Position numbers and translations under genes: made by a program | Notes under the pieces: model-generated | Database searches by the model: none | The model's input: only the letters and a program-made list of their open reading frames with translations | Told to the model about the DNA's origin: nothing | In this document: positions 1 through 7,746 of the stretch, piece after piece | Numbering within the stretch: position 1 is the first letter of the stretch | Layout: the number at the start of each line of letters is the position of its first letter | Assembly: GCA_937907415.1 (NCBI GenBank) | Contig: CALCHY010000227.1 | Span: forward strand, 23,644 to 87,643 | From: an uncultured Trueperaceae bacterium | GTDB lineage: Bacteria; Deinococcota; Deinococci; Deinococcales; Trueperaceae | Length of the DNA: 64,000 nt | Reading direction: 5' to 3'

Positions 1-1094
1 GGGCCGCCTTCCTCTGGCTCGTCGGGGCTGCGGCGCTGAGCGGCGTCGAAGACGACGCCGTCACCGGCCTTGACGAGTGGAGCGTCGTTTCCGGGGCGTA
101 GCGTCACGGTCGAGCTTGTTACGTTTGCGACCTCGCCCAACAAGACGCCGCGGTGACGCGGAGCGCGGCCGACGACCACCCGCTGGTGGTCGGTGCCATG
201 CATGAACCAAGGCCCTAACCCCCGAGAGTAGACCTGCTCGAGGTCGCGTTCGTCCTCGCTTGTTATCTCTGGCGCTCTCTCCTGCGCAAGTGCGTCCAGC
301 GCTTCGCGGTAAGCGGCGGTGGTAAGGGCTACGTAGTCGGCGTCTTTGTAGCGGCCCTCGATCTTGAGGCACGAAACGCCAATACGAGCCAGCTCGGGTA
401 CCTGGTGGAGCGCGTAGAGGTCGCCTGGGGAGAGCAGGTAGCGGTACTCGCCTAGGTCGCGGTGGGAGCCGTCAACCAGTAGGTCATATGACAGGCGGCA
501 GGCTTGGGCGCATTGGCCGCGGTTAGCGCTGCGCCCTCCCCAAGCCTCGCTCGAGAAGCACTGGCCAGAGTAGGACACGCAAAGTGCGCCGTGCACGAAC
601 ACTTCGATCTCTACGTCGGTGCCCTGACGTACCTTGGCGATGTCGGCCAAGCTCAGCTCGCGGCCAAGCACCACCCGGCTGCAGCCGAAGGCCCTGGCCA
701 ACTCAGCGCCTTGCGCACTAGTGATGGACATCTGGGTTGAACCGTGAACCTCTACGTCTGGAGCAACCTCGCGCGCCAGCGCCGCGGCGGCGACGTCCTG
801 AACGATGACAGCGTCAACGCCGGCCTCGCCGATGGCCTCCAGCGCCCGGCGGGCGGCTCGCAACTCGCCGTCGAACACGAGGGTGTTGAACGTCACGTAA
901 CCCCGGACCGCGCGACCACGTAGCTCACGCATGACTTCAGGCAGTTCGGTTGCCGTGAAGCCAACCTTGGACCTGGCGCTGAAGTGCGTGAGGCCGAAGA
1001 ACACGGCGTCTGCTCCCGCCTCCACCGCGGCGCGCAACTGCGGCCAGTGGCCGGCGGGGCTCATGAGCTCGGGGATGGTCGGAGGGCGGTTCAT
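1..1094 (-). CDS. U32 family peptidase, RlhA-like (partial, runs off the window start)
   Basis: The 364 visible codons start at the ATG ending at 1094; the 3' end lies outside the window. The N-terminus (PELMSPAGHWPQLRAAVEAG) and the signature around residues 160-190 (EVFVHGALCVSYSGQC, then RGQCAQACR) are the U32 pattern with its clustered cysteines. The later stretch with a GLGPWF...HQRVVVGRAPRHRG pattern resembles the collagenase-like half of RlhA (YdcP), which is needed for 5-hydroxycytidine at 23S rRNA C2501. The sister family TrhP (YegQ) acts on tRNA U34. The U32 name comes from putative collagenases, but the bacterial members studied best act in RNA hydroxylation. Assignment to RlhA rather than another U32 subgroup is inference, because the C-terminus is missing. 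No clear Shine-Dalgarno precedes the start; TAGCAT lies 11 nt upstream on the same strand. The gene is divergent from rplU. Confidence 0.85.
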   Translation of the reverse strand, partial: MNRPPTIPELMSPAGHWPQLRAAVEAGADAVFFGLTHFSARSKVGFTATELPEVMRELRGRAVRGYVTFNTLVFDGELRAARRALEAIGEAGVDAVIVQDVAAAALAREVAPDVEVHGSTQMSITSAQGAELARAFGCSRVVLGRELSLADIAKVRQGTDVEIEVFVHGALCVSYSGQCFSSEAWGGRSANRGQCAQACRLSYDLLVDGSHRDLGEYRYLLSPGDLYALHQVPELARIGVSCLKIEGRYKDADYVALTTAAYREALDALAQERAPEITSEDERDLEQVYSRGLGPWFMHGTDHQRVVVGRAPRHRGVLLGEVANVTSSTVTLRPGNDAPLVKAGDGVVFDAAQRRSPDEPEEGG

Positions 1095-1219
1095 ATCAGG
1101 TGGCGATGCTAGCAGCCCCGCACATGTGAGACCAGCGGCGATGGACTAGGGGAGCTAGGAGAACGCCTACTCAGAGTAGGCTGGTGCCCAGACCCAATAG
1201 CCTGCGCCCCTGCAACTAG

Positions 1220-1249
1220 TTGTATGTTGACGGTCTTCTCGTCTATACT
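1220..1249 (+). promoter_or_regulatory. Putative sigma-A promoter of rplU-rpmA-obgE
   Basis: A TATACT -10 (1244-1249) lies 18 bp downstream of a TTGTAT -35 (1220-1225). A tempting TTGACG at 1227-1232 is too close (11 bp) to pair with this -10. Transcription would begin near 1256 and give a leader of about 107 nt ahead of L21. Confidence 0.5.
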
Positions 1250-1320
1250 CTGTGTTCGACGCTCGGACCGGCTCACAGGAGGCGAGTCCTGAGCGCAGTG
1301 TGCCCATTAGGGCTGACATT

Positions 1321-1359
1321 GGTGCCGTCAGGCGCACGAGGTCGGGCACCGGAGGTCGG
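1321..1359 (+). promoter_or_regulatory. Leader hairpin and ribosome binding site before rplU
   Basis: GGTGCC (1321-1326) can pair with GGCACC (1345-1350), placing a hairpin directly before the Shine-Dalgarno GGAGGTCGG (1351-1359) that serves the ATG at 1363. The position would suit autoregulation by a ribosomal protein, but a six-base-pair stem is weak evidence. Confidence 0.35.
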
Positions 1360-1362
1360 AAG

Positions 1363-1668
1363 ATGTTCGCAATTGTTGAAGCGGGCGGCAAGCAGTACCG
1401 CGTGGCCGAAGGCGACGTGCTAAGGGTCGAGAAGGTCGCCGCGGAGCCGGGCGCCACCCTTGAACTGCCGGTGCTGCTAGTCGGCGGCGAGGCCGTCAAG
1501 GTGGGTGCTCCTCACGTGGACGGCGCTAGCGTGCAGGCCGAAGTCATCGGGCACGGCCGCGGCGAGAAGATTCATATCTACAAGTTCAAGGCCAAGGCGA
1601 ACTATCGTCGCCACATCGGCCACAGGCAAGAGTTCACCAGCGTGCGGATCACCAGCATCCGCGGCTGA
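1363..1668 (+). CDS. rplU: 50S ribosomal protein L21
   Basis: This 101-residue protein begins MFAIVEAGGKQYRVAEGD, the conserved L21 start, and carries the C-terminal KFKAKANYRRHIGHRQ block that contacts 23S rRNA. The ATG at 1363 is chosen because a strong GGAGGTCGG lies 4-12 nt before it and the family start matches. An upstream in-frame extension to 1252 would add unrelated residues. It is the first gene of rplU-rpmA, 18 nt before L27, with obgE following: a classic conserved cluster. Confidence 0.98.
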   Translation: MFAIVEAGGKQYRVAEGDVLRVEKVAAEPGATLELPVLLVGGEAVKVGAPHVDGASVQAEVIGHGRGEKIHIYKFKAKANYRRHIGHRQEFTSVRITSIRG

Positions 1669-1686
1669 GGCAACTAGGAGAAGCAG

Positions 1687-1962
1687 ATGGCTCACAAGAA
1701 AGGCGTCGGTAGCACTCGCAACGGACGCGACTCCAACTCCCAGCGCCTCGGCGTCAAGCGTTTCGATGGTCAGGTCGTTCTCGCGGGCAACATCCTCGTT
1801 CGCCAGCGCGGCACGCGCTTTCACCCTGGCCGCAACGTCGGTCTTGGCTCTGATTTCACGCTCTTCGCGCTCCGCGACGGGGTCGTACGCTTCCACAACA
1901 AAGGCGACAAGGGCCGCTTCATCAGCATTGAGACTGCTGTCGAAGCGGTCGCAGCCGACTGA
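1687..1962 (+). CDS. rpmA: 50S ribosomal protein L27
   Basis: The 91-residue product starts [16 protein letters not shown] and contains [11 protein letters not shown] and [13 protein letters not shown], all diagnostic of L27. Its flexible N-terminus reaches the peptidyl transferase centre. There is no Firmicute-type cleavable N-terminal extension, since the ATG directly precedes AHKKG. A Shine-Dalgarno (CTAGGAGAAG) lies just upstream. It is cotranscribed with rplU. Confidence 0.98.
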   Translation: MAHKKGVGSTRNGRDSNSQRLGVKRFDGQVVLAGNILVRQRGTRFHPGRNVGLGSDFTLFALRDGVVRFHNKGDKGRFISIETAVEAVAAD

Positions 1963-2040
1963 TCTCTCAGCCTTGCGCGAGCGGCGCCCTGTTTTCGCGC
2001 TGGACGCGCGCGGCGGCTGGCAGACTCACCGGACATTCTC

Positions 2041-2068
2041 GAACGCGGCTCCTGGTGGGGCCGCGTTC
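2041..2068 (+). terminator. Hairpin between rpmA and obgE (possible attenuator)
   Basis: GAACGCGGC (2041-2049) and GCCGCGTTC (2060-2068) form a perfect 9-bp stem with a 10-nt loop, 18 nt before the obgE ATG. No uridine tract follows, so it may act as partial terminator, processing site or translation modulator rather than a full intrinsic terminator. Confidence 0.4.
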
Positions 2069-2086
2069 TCGTTAGGGCGATACTGA

Positions 2087-3544
2087 ATGGCTTTCCGTGA
2101 CGTGCTCGACATCCAGGTTCAGGGAGGAAAAGGCGGCGATGGCGGCCTCTCCTTCATGCGCCTCAAGTACATACCCAAGGGCGGTCCGGACGGCGGTCAC
2201 GGCGGTCGCGGTGGCTCCATCTACCTGCGTGCGGTCGACGACATCACGTCGCTTTCGAAGCTCGTCGGGCGCACGCAGTTCCGCGCACAGGTAGGCAAGC
2301 AGGGTGAGGGCCGCAACAAGGCGGGCCTCAGCGGCGAGGACCTGTACGTCGACGTGCCGGTCGGCACGATGGCAACGGACGTCGCGACTGGCGAGCTCAT
2401 CGCCGACCTGATCGAAGTTGGGCAGACGGCTGTCGTCGCCGCAGGTGGCGTCGGCGGACGCGGTAACGCGGCTTTCGCTCACTCCACACGTCGCGCGCCG
2501 CGCTTCTCGGAGAAGGGCACGCTCGGTGAGTCGCGCCTGCTGCGCCTAGAACTTAGGACTATCGCGGATGTCGGCCTCGTCGGCTACCCCAACGCGGGCA
2601 AGTCGAGCCTCCTCGCCGTGTTGTCGAACTCGCGGCCGGTGATCGCTTCTTACCCCTTCACTACCCTTAGCCCGAACCTCGGCGTCGTCGACCTGGACAT
2701 GCAGCGCTTCACGATGGCCGACATCCCCGGCATAATCGAGGACGCCCACAAGGGCAAGGGCCTTGGTCTCGAGTTCCTCAGGCACATCTCCCGTACTCGC
2801 CTGCTCGTTTACGTGCTGGACGTGGCTGACGAGCCATTGGCCACCCTTGACGCTTTACGCCTCGAGCTGCGCGAGTACGACCCCGAGCTGCTCGAACGCC
2901 CTGCACTGATCGTGTTGAACAAGACCGATCTGGTGGACGCCGACGAGTTGGCGGTCAAGGAGCGGGAGCTTGCCACGGCTGGCTTGCCGTTGGTTGCCAT
3001 CTCAGCTCTTGAGGGCTCGGGCGTCGAAGCGTTGCGCGCCACCCTGTTCGCGCTCCTCCCACCGCGCCCGAAGCCAGTGACGGGGATGGGGCCGCGGCGC
3101 GTGCGGGTAACGCCGATCGAGATCAGGCGCGACATGACGGGCAACGGCTGGATCGTGACAGGCAGCGAACTCGAGGAGGTCGTTGCGCGCTTCGACGCCG
3201 TCAACCCTGAAGCCGTTGCGTACCTGCAATACCACTTCAGGAACCACGGTCTCTACCAGTTGTTGAAGCGTGCGGGCGTGCAGTCCGGTGAGGAGGTCCA
3301 GATCGGTGCGGCCGTGTTCGACTACTTCGACGACACCGCTGCAGACACTTCGACCCCGACCCAAACGGACGCCGAACGCGCCGGCAAGCGCTATCTCGAC
3401 GACCAGGCGCGCGCCGCGGGCGATGACGAAGGCGGCTCGGACAGCGAAGGTACCGCCGAGGGTCAGGCGGCAGGAGCCGAGGATGAGTGGGCAGTTGCCG
3501 AGAACGACTCGGTAATTGCCGAGGACGACTCGGGGGAGCCTTAA
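2087..3544 (+). CDS. obgE: GTPase ObgE/CgtA
   Basis: Obg is an essential GTPase that binds the 50S subunit during late assembly and links ribosome maturation to stress and (p)ppGpp. Domains in order: the glycine-rich Obg fold (residues 1-158, with [20 protein letters not shown]), the G domain (GYPNAGKSS as P-loop, DIPGII as G3, NKTD as G4, SAL as G5; roughly 160-325), and an OCT domain (about 340-420). An acidic, low-complexity tail of roughly 65 residues follows. At 485 residues it is longer than the typical 430-460 because of that tail. The ATG at 2087 lacks a strong Shine-Dalgarno. Confidence 0.97.
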   Translation: MAFRDVLDIQVQGGKGGDGGLSFMRLKYIPKGGPDGGHGGRGGSIYLRAVDDITSLSKLVGRTQFRAQVGKQGEGRNKAGLSGEDLYVDVPVGTMATDVATGELIADLIEVGQTAVVAAGGVGGRGNAAFAHSTRRAPRFSEKGTLGESRLLRLELRTIADVGLVGYPNAGKSSLLAVLSNSRPVIASYPFTTLSPNLGVVDLDMQRFTMADIPGIIEDAHKGKGLGLEFLRHISRTRLLVYVLDVADEPLATLDALRLELREYDPELLERPALIVLNKTDLVDADELAVKERELATAGLPLVAISALEGSGVEALRATLFALLPPRPKPVTGMGPRRVRVTPIEIRRDMTGNGWIVTGSELEEVVARFDAVNPEAVAYLQYHFRNHGLYQLLKRAGVQSGEEVQIGAAVFDYFDDTAADTSTPTQTDAERAGKRYLDDQARAAGDDEGGSDSEGTAEGQAAGAEDEWAVAENDSVIAEDDSGEP

Positions 3545-3643
3545 GAGCGTGCTAACTTTTCCTCAGCGCCGCAGCGCGGCGGCTTGGGAGGAGAGCTAGG
3601 TAACCCTTCGGGCAACATCGCCAGTCGGTCGACTATCACCACC

Positions 3644-4282
3644 ATGACCAAAGAGACGGCTAGACAACCACAGCACCATTCGGAAAGCGGCAACGCTGAC
3701 CAGCTGCACCAAGGCGTGTGCGCCTCTGCCGAACTGGCGCCATACTGCAGCCACGTGCGCGAACTCGTCAGCGCCGAGCGCTTCGGTCACATCGAGCGCG
3801 TGACGGAAACCGCTGTTGCCATCGCGGAGGCAAACGGGCTGTCGCAGGTCGATCGTGATCGGATCGCGTTGGCTGCCATCCTGCATGACGCCGCCAGAGA
3901 CTTGCCTGATGAGGAGCTATTGCGGTTGGGTCAGCCGGTAGACGAGTTCGAGGCCAGCCACCCCCTTACCCTCCACGGTCGTGCTAGCAAGCAGTTGGCG
4001 GCAACATGGGGTGTGACCGACCAGGTAGTCCTCGAGGCCATCGATGGTCACGTCTTCGGGGTTCCGCTAGGGCACCGTGTTGGCATGTGCGTGTACGTCG
4101 CAGACGTCTGTGAACCCGGCCGTGGCGTCAATGATGACCTCCGCGAGCTGGCCATGCACGACCTCGAGTCGGCCTACCGGCGCGCGGTCGCATCCAAGGT
4201 CGAGTACCTGCGGGACGCGGGCAAGGCCATCCACCCGGACACCCTCAGCGTCTTTCACAGCCTCAACGCGGAGCCAACATGA
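3644..4282 (+). CDS. yqeK: YqeK-type HD domain diadenosine tetraphosphatase
   Basis: The HD-domain core (FGHIERV histidine, then ILHDAARDLP, the HD pair) and the H in LTLHGRA match YqeK, which hydrolyses Ap4A symmetrically to ADP. The product from this ATG is 212 residues. The start is uncertain: a TTG at 3584 is also in frame and a GGGAGGAGAG lies at 3586-3595, too far upstream for the ATG at 3644, with no close start after it. It sits between obgE and an LCP gene and shares ATGA (4279-4282) with the latter. YqeK is normally next to nadD and rsfS; rsfS is two genes on, but no nadD is present here. Confidence 0.85.
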   Translation: MTKETARQPQHHSESGNADQLHQGVCASAELAPYCSHVRELVSAERFGHIERVTETAVAIAEANGLSQVDRDRIALAAILHDAARDLPDEELLRLGQPVDEFEASHPLTLHGRASKQLAATWGVTDQVVLEAIDGHVFGVPLGHRVGMCVYVADVCEPGRGVNDDLRELAMHDLESAYRRAVASKVEYLRDAGKAIHPDTLSVFHSLNAEPT

Positions 4283-5574
4283 CGCGCCGCACCTCGCGCC
4301 TCGTAACCCTACTCGGCGTCCTCGTGGCGCTGGCCGGCCTAGTCGGTTTCTGGTTAACGCGTGACGTCGACCGCAAGGTCCTAAGCGACGACCACCGCAA
4401 GCTTCTAGGGCTGCAACCGAACGAGTTCCATGCGAGCTTCGTTGTCGCCGGCCGTGACATCGTGTACGACGACAGCCCTTCCGTACCCATCTACCGCCAG
4501 GACGGCACGATCAAAGGTTGGAACTTCAGCGGCTTCCGCGGGACGGACGGCGCCAGCACCGATACCATCCTGTACGTCGACGTGCACGGTGACGCTATCT
4601 CCGTCATCGCCGTGCCACGCGACTTGTTGGTCGCCGATCAGCGCCGCATAAACACCATCTACCAGCGTTCTGGCGCAGAGGGCCTCCTGAAGCAAGTCGA
4701 GACCGTCCTCGGCGTGCCCATCGATTACTACGTCATCGTGAAGCTCGACGTGTTCCAGAACCTGGTTGACGCACTAGGCGGCGTCGAAGTCGACGTGCCG
4801 TACAACATGGATTACGACGACAACGTTGGCAAGCTGCACATTCACTTCAAGGCAGGCCCGCAGCAGATGGACGGCAAGGCAGCTAGCGAGTTCATCCGGT
4901 TCCGCCACTCGCTCAGGGGCGACATCGACCGGTTGGATAACGTGAAGCGCCTCGCGTACGCCTTGCTGCAACGCATCAAGGAGTTGAACGTTCGCGCTGT
5001 CGTCAAGCTCCCAGAGCTCGTCGACACTTTCTTCAAGGACGTTGAAACGAACGCCAGCCCGGCCCTCGCTCGCGAACTCGGGCTACGGATGAACGCGCTG
5101 GAGCTAACGACGACGGCCACCCTGCCCAACGTGGATAGCCTCGTGGTCCGTGGAGCCGTCGAGTACGACCCAGCGACGGTGAACGCTTTCATGGCAGCGA
5201 CGTTCGGCGGCGTTGCCAGAGAGTTCACGACCGCCCCGGAACTCACCATCCTGATCACCGACCACAGCGGCGTGCCTGGGGCGCTCGACTGGTACCAACA
5301 CAATCTCGTGGCGTTAGGTGTGCCTGCCGCCAACGTCATCGTCCGCTCTGGCGACGTCGACGCTACCCCAACGCGGCTTCTAGCTACCCTGGACTCGTGG
5401 CAAGACGCTGACTACTTCGCAAGCCTATTGAACGTAGGTAAGCAGCAGATCGACCGTTTCAACACGGTGCAACGGCGCACCGTCAACCTAGAACTCGTGC
5501 TCGGCGCCGACGCCATGGCGCGCACGGCTCTCACAACCGACCACACCGTGGCGCAAGCAGGCATGGCCGAATGA
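4279..5574 (+). CDS. LytR-CpsA-Psr (LCP) family cell-envelope phosphotransferase
   Basis: LCP enzymes transfer undecaprenyl-linked polymers onto peptidoglycan outside the membrane. The 431-residue product has one N-terminal membrane segment (about residues 9-27, LVTLLGVLVALAGLVGFWLT). The catalytic LCP domain follows, with DTILYVDVHGD...VIAVPRDLLV and FIRFRHSLRGDIDRLDNVKR containing the polyprenyl-phosphate-binding Asp/Arg residues. Residues about 315-375 (LTILITDHSGVPGALDWYQ...) are a LytR_C domain. In a diderm with an SLH protein that binds a secondary cell-wall polymer, this is a plausible ligase for that polymer (inference). Translationally coupled to yqeK by ATGA. Confidence 0.92.
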   Translation: MTRRTSRLVTLLGVLVALAGLVGFWLTRDVDRKVLSDDHRKLLGLQPNEFHASFVVAGRDIVYDDSPSVPIYRQDGTIKGWNFSGFRGTDGASTDTILYVDVHGDAISVIAVPRDLLVADQRRINTIYQRSGAEGLLKQVETVLGVPIDYYVIVKLDVFQNLVDALGGVEVDVPYNMDYDDNVGKLHIHFKAGPQQMDGKAASEFIRFRHSLRGDIDRLDNVKRLAYALLQRIKELNVRAVVKLPELVDTFFKDVETNASPALARELGLRMNALELTTTATLPNVDSLVVRGAVEYDPATVNAFMAATFGGVAREFTTAPELTILITDHSGVPGALDWYQHNLVALGVPAANVIVRSGDVDATPTRLLATLDSWQDADYFASLLNVGKQQIDRFNTVQRRTVNLELVLGADAMARTALTTDHTVAQAGMAE

Positions 5575-5584
5575 AGACAGGCGT

Positions 5585-5641
5585 GGCGGGCAACCGCCAG
5601 GATGGCGGACAACCGCCAGGATGGCGGGCAACCGCAGAAGG
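5585..5641 (+). repeat. Three 19-bp tandem units forming GNRA-like hairpins
   Basis: Units start at 5585, 5604 and 5623. The first two contain TGGCGG-GCAA-CCGCCA and TGGCGG-ACAA-CCGCCA, perfect 6-bp stems with 4-nt loops (the first a GNRA tetraloop). The third unit retains the loop but only part of the stem. They fill the gap between the LCP gene and rsfS and overlap a possible rsfS ATG at 5602. Confidence 0.85.
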
Positions 5642-5649
5642 AATTCACC

Positions 5650-6069
5650 TTGACTACTGACCGAAGCGAAAACAATGAAGTCGTAACGCAGAGCGCCATA
5701 ACCCAGGCGGCTCCATCGACTATCGCCGACTTGCCGGAGGGCGTTCAGAGCATCGTCAACGTCCTTGACGACAGGCGCGCCGTTGACGTCGTCGTGCTTG
5801 ACCTGCGCGGCGTATCCGAATCGCTCGACTGCTTCATCGTCGCCACGGGCGAATCCAGCCTGCAACTCCGGGCGCTCGAGGAGTCCGTTCACTACCAGCA
5901 GAAGCTGGAAGGCAGGCTCCCTCGCGGGGTTGAGGGTCCGTCTGACCGTTGGGTTCTCCTCGATTACGGTCCCGTCGTCGTGCACCTCATGAGCCCGGAA
6001 GCTAGGGACTTCTACGACCTCGAAGGCCTCTGGGCAGACGCGCAACGCGTGGAAGTAACGCCGATCTGA
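5650..6069 (+). CDS. rsfS: Ribosomal silencing factor RsfS
   Basis: RsfS binds L14 on the free 50S subunit and blocks joining to 30S in starvation. The core begins SIVNVLDDRRAVDVVVLDLRG and contains DCFIVATGES and DRWVLLDYGPVVVHLMSPEARDFYDLEGLW, highly diagnostic. I prefer the TTG at 5650, because AGAAGGA (5636-5642) sits 7 nt before it. An in-frame ATG at 5602 lies inside the hairpin repeats without a good ribosome binding site. From 5650 the product is 139 residues, with a 20-25 residue non-conserved N-terminus. Its stop overlaps the yraN start (TGATG). Confidence 0.92.
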   Translation: MTTDRSENNEVVTQSAITQAAPSTIADLPEGVQSIVNVLDDRRAVDVVVLDLRGVSESLDCFIVATGESSLQLRALEESVHYQQKLEGRLPRGVEGPSDRWVLLDYGPVVVHLMSPEARDFYDLEGLWADAQRVEVTPI

Positions 6070-6428
6070 TGGAGGACGCGCGCACCCACTCGCCCCACTG
6101 GGCCGAGCGGGTCGCCCGCGCCCACTTAGAGGGCCGCGGCCTGAGGCACCTGGCGAGCAACTATCGCCTTAGGGGCGGAGAACTAGACCTGGTGATGCTT
6201 GAAGGCAGCACTGTCGTCGTCCTAGAAGTGAAGCAACGCAAGGACGCGCGCTACGGCCACCCTGCCGAAGTGCTCGATGCCCGTAAGCTCAAGCGCGTGC
6301 AACAGACGGCGCTTCATTACGTTACCTATGTCCTGCGCCAGCCGGACGCTAACTTGCGGTTCGACGCAGTGACTATCCTCGGCGACGAGCGCTCCTATCG
6401 ACTAGAGCACAGCAAGGACATCGGGTGA
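6069..6428 (+). CDS. YraN family (UPF0102) endonuclease-like protein
   Basis: The 119-residue protein shows the UPF0102 pattern: an N-terminal helix (WAERVARAHLEGRGLRHLASNY), then RLRGGELDLVM and VVVLEVKQR, i.e. E-D-EVK of a PD-(D/E)XK nuclease fold. A role in nucleic-acid processing is inferred for the family; the substrate is not established. Overlaps rsfS by one base and shares GTGA with trpF. Confidence 0.88.
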   Translation: MEDARTHSPHWAERVARAHLEGRGLRHLASNYRLRGGELDLVMLEGSTVVVLEVKQRKDARYGHPAEVLDARKLKRVQQTALHYVTYVLRQPDANLRFDAVTILGDERSYRLEHSKDIG

Positions 6429-7108
6429 TGAACTTGCCGCCAGGGAAGGCCGGGATGGTCGGTCAGGCCGGACGCAGTTACGTACGGATAAAGGTCTGTG
6501 GCATCACGCGCCCTGAAGATGCCGAGGTCGCGGAACGCGCTGGGGCCGACGCCATCGGGTTGATATTCGTCCCGGACTCCAAACGCCAGATCACTCGCGA
6601 GGGTGCGGCGGAGGTGGTGGCGGCTGTCGGGCCTTTCATCACGCGCGTGGGGGTGTTCGTCGACGCCGATCTGGCAGAAGTGCTTGAACTAGTTAAGGTC
6701 CTGCGCTTGAACGCAGTGCAACTCCACGGCAACGAGAGCGCAGAGTACGCCGAGCGGATCGGGCGCGAAGCCCGCGTGGTGCGCGCCGTGGCGTTCTCAC
6801 CAGCGGTTACGCCAGAGAGCATGGCCACCTACCCCGCTGACGGGTACCTCCTCGACGCCCCGCGGCCAGGTTCAGGTGTTGCGTTCGAGTGGGAAGCGGC
6901 GGCCGCCTGGCGAGGCAACCCACGGTTGATACTCGCTGGAGGTCTGAACGTAGGCAACGTAGCGGTGGCAGTGAGGACGTTACGGCCTTACGCGGTAGAT
7001 GTGGCGAGCGGGGTGGAAGCGCGCCCTGGTGTCAAGGATGCCGCCGCCGTGTACGCGTTCGTCGAAGCGGCGCGCGGCGCCTCTAACCGTCAGTGGTCGG
7101 ACCGGTGA
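6425..7108 (+). CDS. trpF: Phosphoribosylanthranilate isomerase
   Basis: TrpF converts N-(5-phosphoribosyl)anthranilate to CdRP, the third step of tryptophan synthesis. The barrel motifs are clear: RIKVCGITRPEDAE (catalytic Cys), GADAIGLIFVPDSKR, VQLHGNES, DGYLLDAPRPGSG (catalytic Asp), LILAGGLNVGNV and VDVASGVEARPGVKD. Residues 1-20 precede the conserved core. The start may be the GTG at 6425 (overlapping the yraN stop) or the ATG at 6428. It is isolated from other trp genes here. Confidence 0.95.
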   Translation: MMNLPPGKAGMVGQAGRSYVRIKVCGITRPEDAEVAERAGADAIGLIFVPDSKRQITREGAAEVVAAVGPFITRVGVFVDADLAEVLELVKVLRLNAVQLHGNESAEYAERIGREARVVRAVAFSPAVTPESMATYPADGYLLDAPRPGSGVAFEWEAAAAWRGNPRLILAGGLNVGNVAVAVRTLRPYAVDVASGVEARPGVKDAAAVYAFVEAARGASNRQWSDR

Positions 7109-7152
7109 CGCTGCGGTTGGCTCCTCCTCCCGTGACCATCGCACTAACGTAG

Positions 7153-7194
7153 TTATCCACAAAGCCGACTAGTTCTCCACAGGGTTGTGGACAA
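7153..7194. promoter_or_regulatory. DnaA box group 1 (three boxes)
   Basis: TTATCCACA (7153-7161, plus strand, perfect consensus), TTCTCCACA (7173-7181, plus) and TGTGGACAA (7186-7194, i.e. TTGTCCACA on minus). Boxes 1 and 2 start 20 bp apart, on the same helical face. Boxes 2 and 3 converge and form the inverted repeat TCCACA-gggt-TGTGGA. Confidence 0.75.
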
Positions 7195-7340
7195 GCTGAC
7201 ACCACCCATGGGCCCCTTCCATGACAGTCCGATGGCGACGGGAGAATCTCGGTCCTTGCGTCCCTGACGGTGTTACTCGATATGGGAGTGTGGGGTGAAT
7301 CACATACCAAGTTCGGCGCGCCCGTGTCAAGCGTCTGCGG

Positions 7341-7370
7341 TTATCCACAGTCCTCGCGCTCTTTTCCACA
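7341..7370 (+). promoter_or_regulatory. DnaA box group 2 (two boxes)
   Basis: TTATCCACA (7341-7349, perfect) and TTTTCCACA (7362-7370), 21 bp apart start to start, both on the plus strand. They lie about 70-100 bp before the cupin start, so they could also influence its promoter. Confidence 0.7.
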
Positions 7371-7437
7371 TGCGGCGGCGGCCGCGATGTACGCTTGCTT
7401 TACAGCGTTCCGCACTACCGACCCTTGGGAGGACAAC

Positions 7438-7746
7438 GTGAAGACCGTAACCATAAGCGACGCACGCCGCTTCTCACTCGTAGGCGTCCAGCGGCGACCG
7501 TTGATCAGCCAGGACGGACTCACCGTCGAACTCATCTGCTTCGAGGCGGGGCAGGCGGAGGACGTTCGGAGCGCCAGCGCAAGCGTCGTATACCAGGTGT
7601 TGGAGGGGGAGGCGCTTGTGCGGGTAGACGACGCAACCCTTAGGTTGGGCAAAGGCAAGTTGCTCTCCATTGAGGCGGGAGAGGATCACGCCCTCGAGAA
7701 CGCTGGCGGTGGGCTGTTGGTGGTGCTAGCGACCCAAGCGAAGTGA
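7438..7746 (+). CDS. Small cupin-domain protein
   Basis: The 102-residue product is a single cupin barrel: LICFEAGQAEDVRSASASVVYQVLEGEALVRVDDATLRLGKGKLLSIEAGEDHALEN. The motif-1 metal ligands (usually two His) appear replaced, while one late His is kept, so metal binding is doubtful. GTG at 7438 is chosen because GGGAGGA precedes it; upstream in-frame residues read through the DnaA-box region and look non-coding. It shares GTGA with the acyl-CoA carboxylase gene, so the two are probably cotranscribed. Function unknown. Confidence 0.8.
   Translation: MKTVTISDARRFSLVGVQRRPLISQDGLTVELICFEAGQAEDVRSASASVVYQVLEGEALVRVDDATLRLGKGKLLSIEAGEDHALENAGGGLLVVLATQAK

Larger units (their letters stand above)
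7109..7437. other. 329-bp non-coding region with five DnaA boxes
   Basis: No credible gene lies here. Apart from the DnaA boxes (listed separately) it holds the 5' region of the cupin gene, including its Shine-Dalgarno GGGAGGA (7427-7433). No A+T-rich run or DUE-like repeat is apparent. Confidence 0.8.

Noticed and set aside
1227..1249. TTGACG at 1227 as -35 for the rplU promoter
   Set aside because: Spacing to TATACT is 11 bp, outside the 15-20 bp range; TTGTAT at 1220 fits better (18 bp).
5585..5641. The 19-bp repeats as a CRISPR array
   Set aside because: Units are adjacent without spacers, are too short and too few, and there are no cas genes.
7270..7437. N-terminal extension of the cupin protein to 7270
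   Set aside because: It would be translated across DnaA boxes and its residues do not fit the cupin family. GTG 7438 has a proper Shine-Dalgarno.
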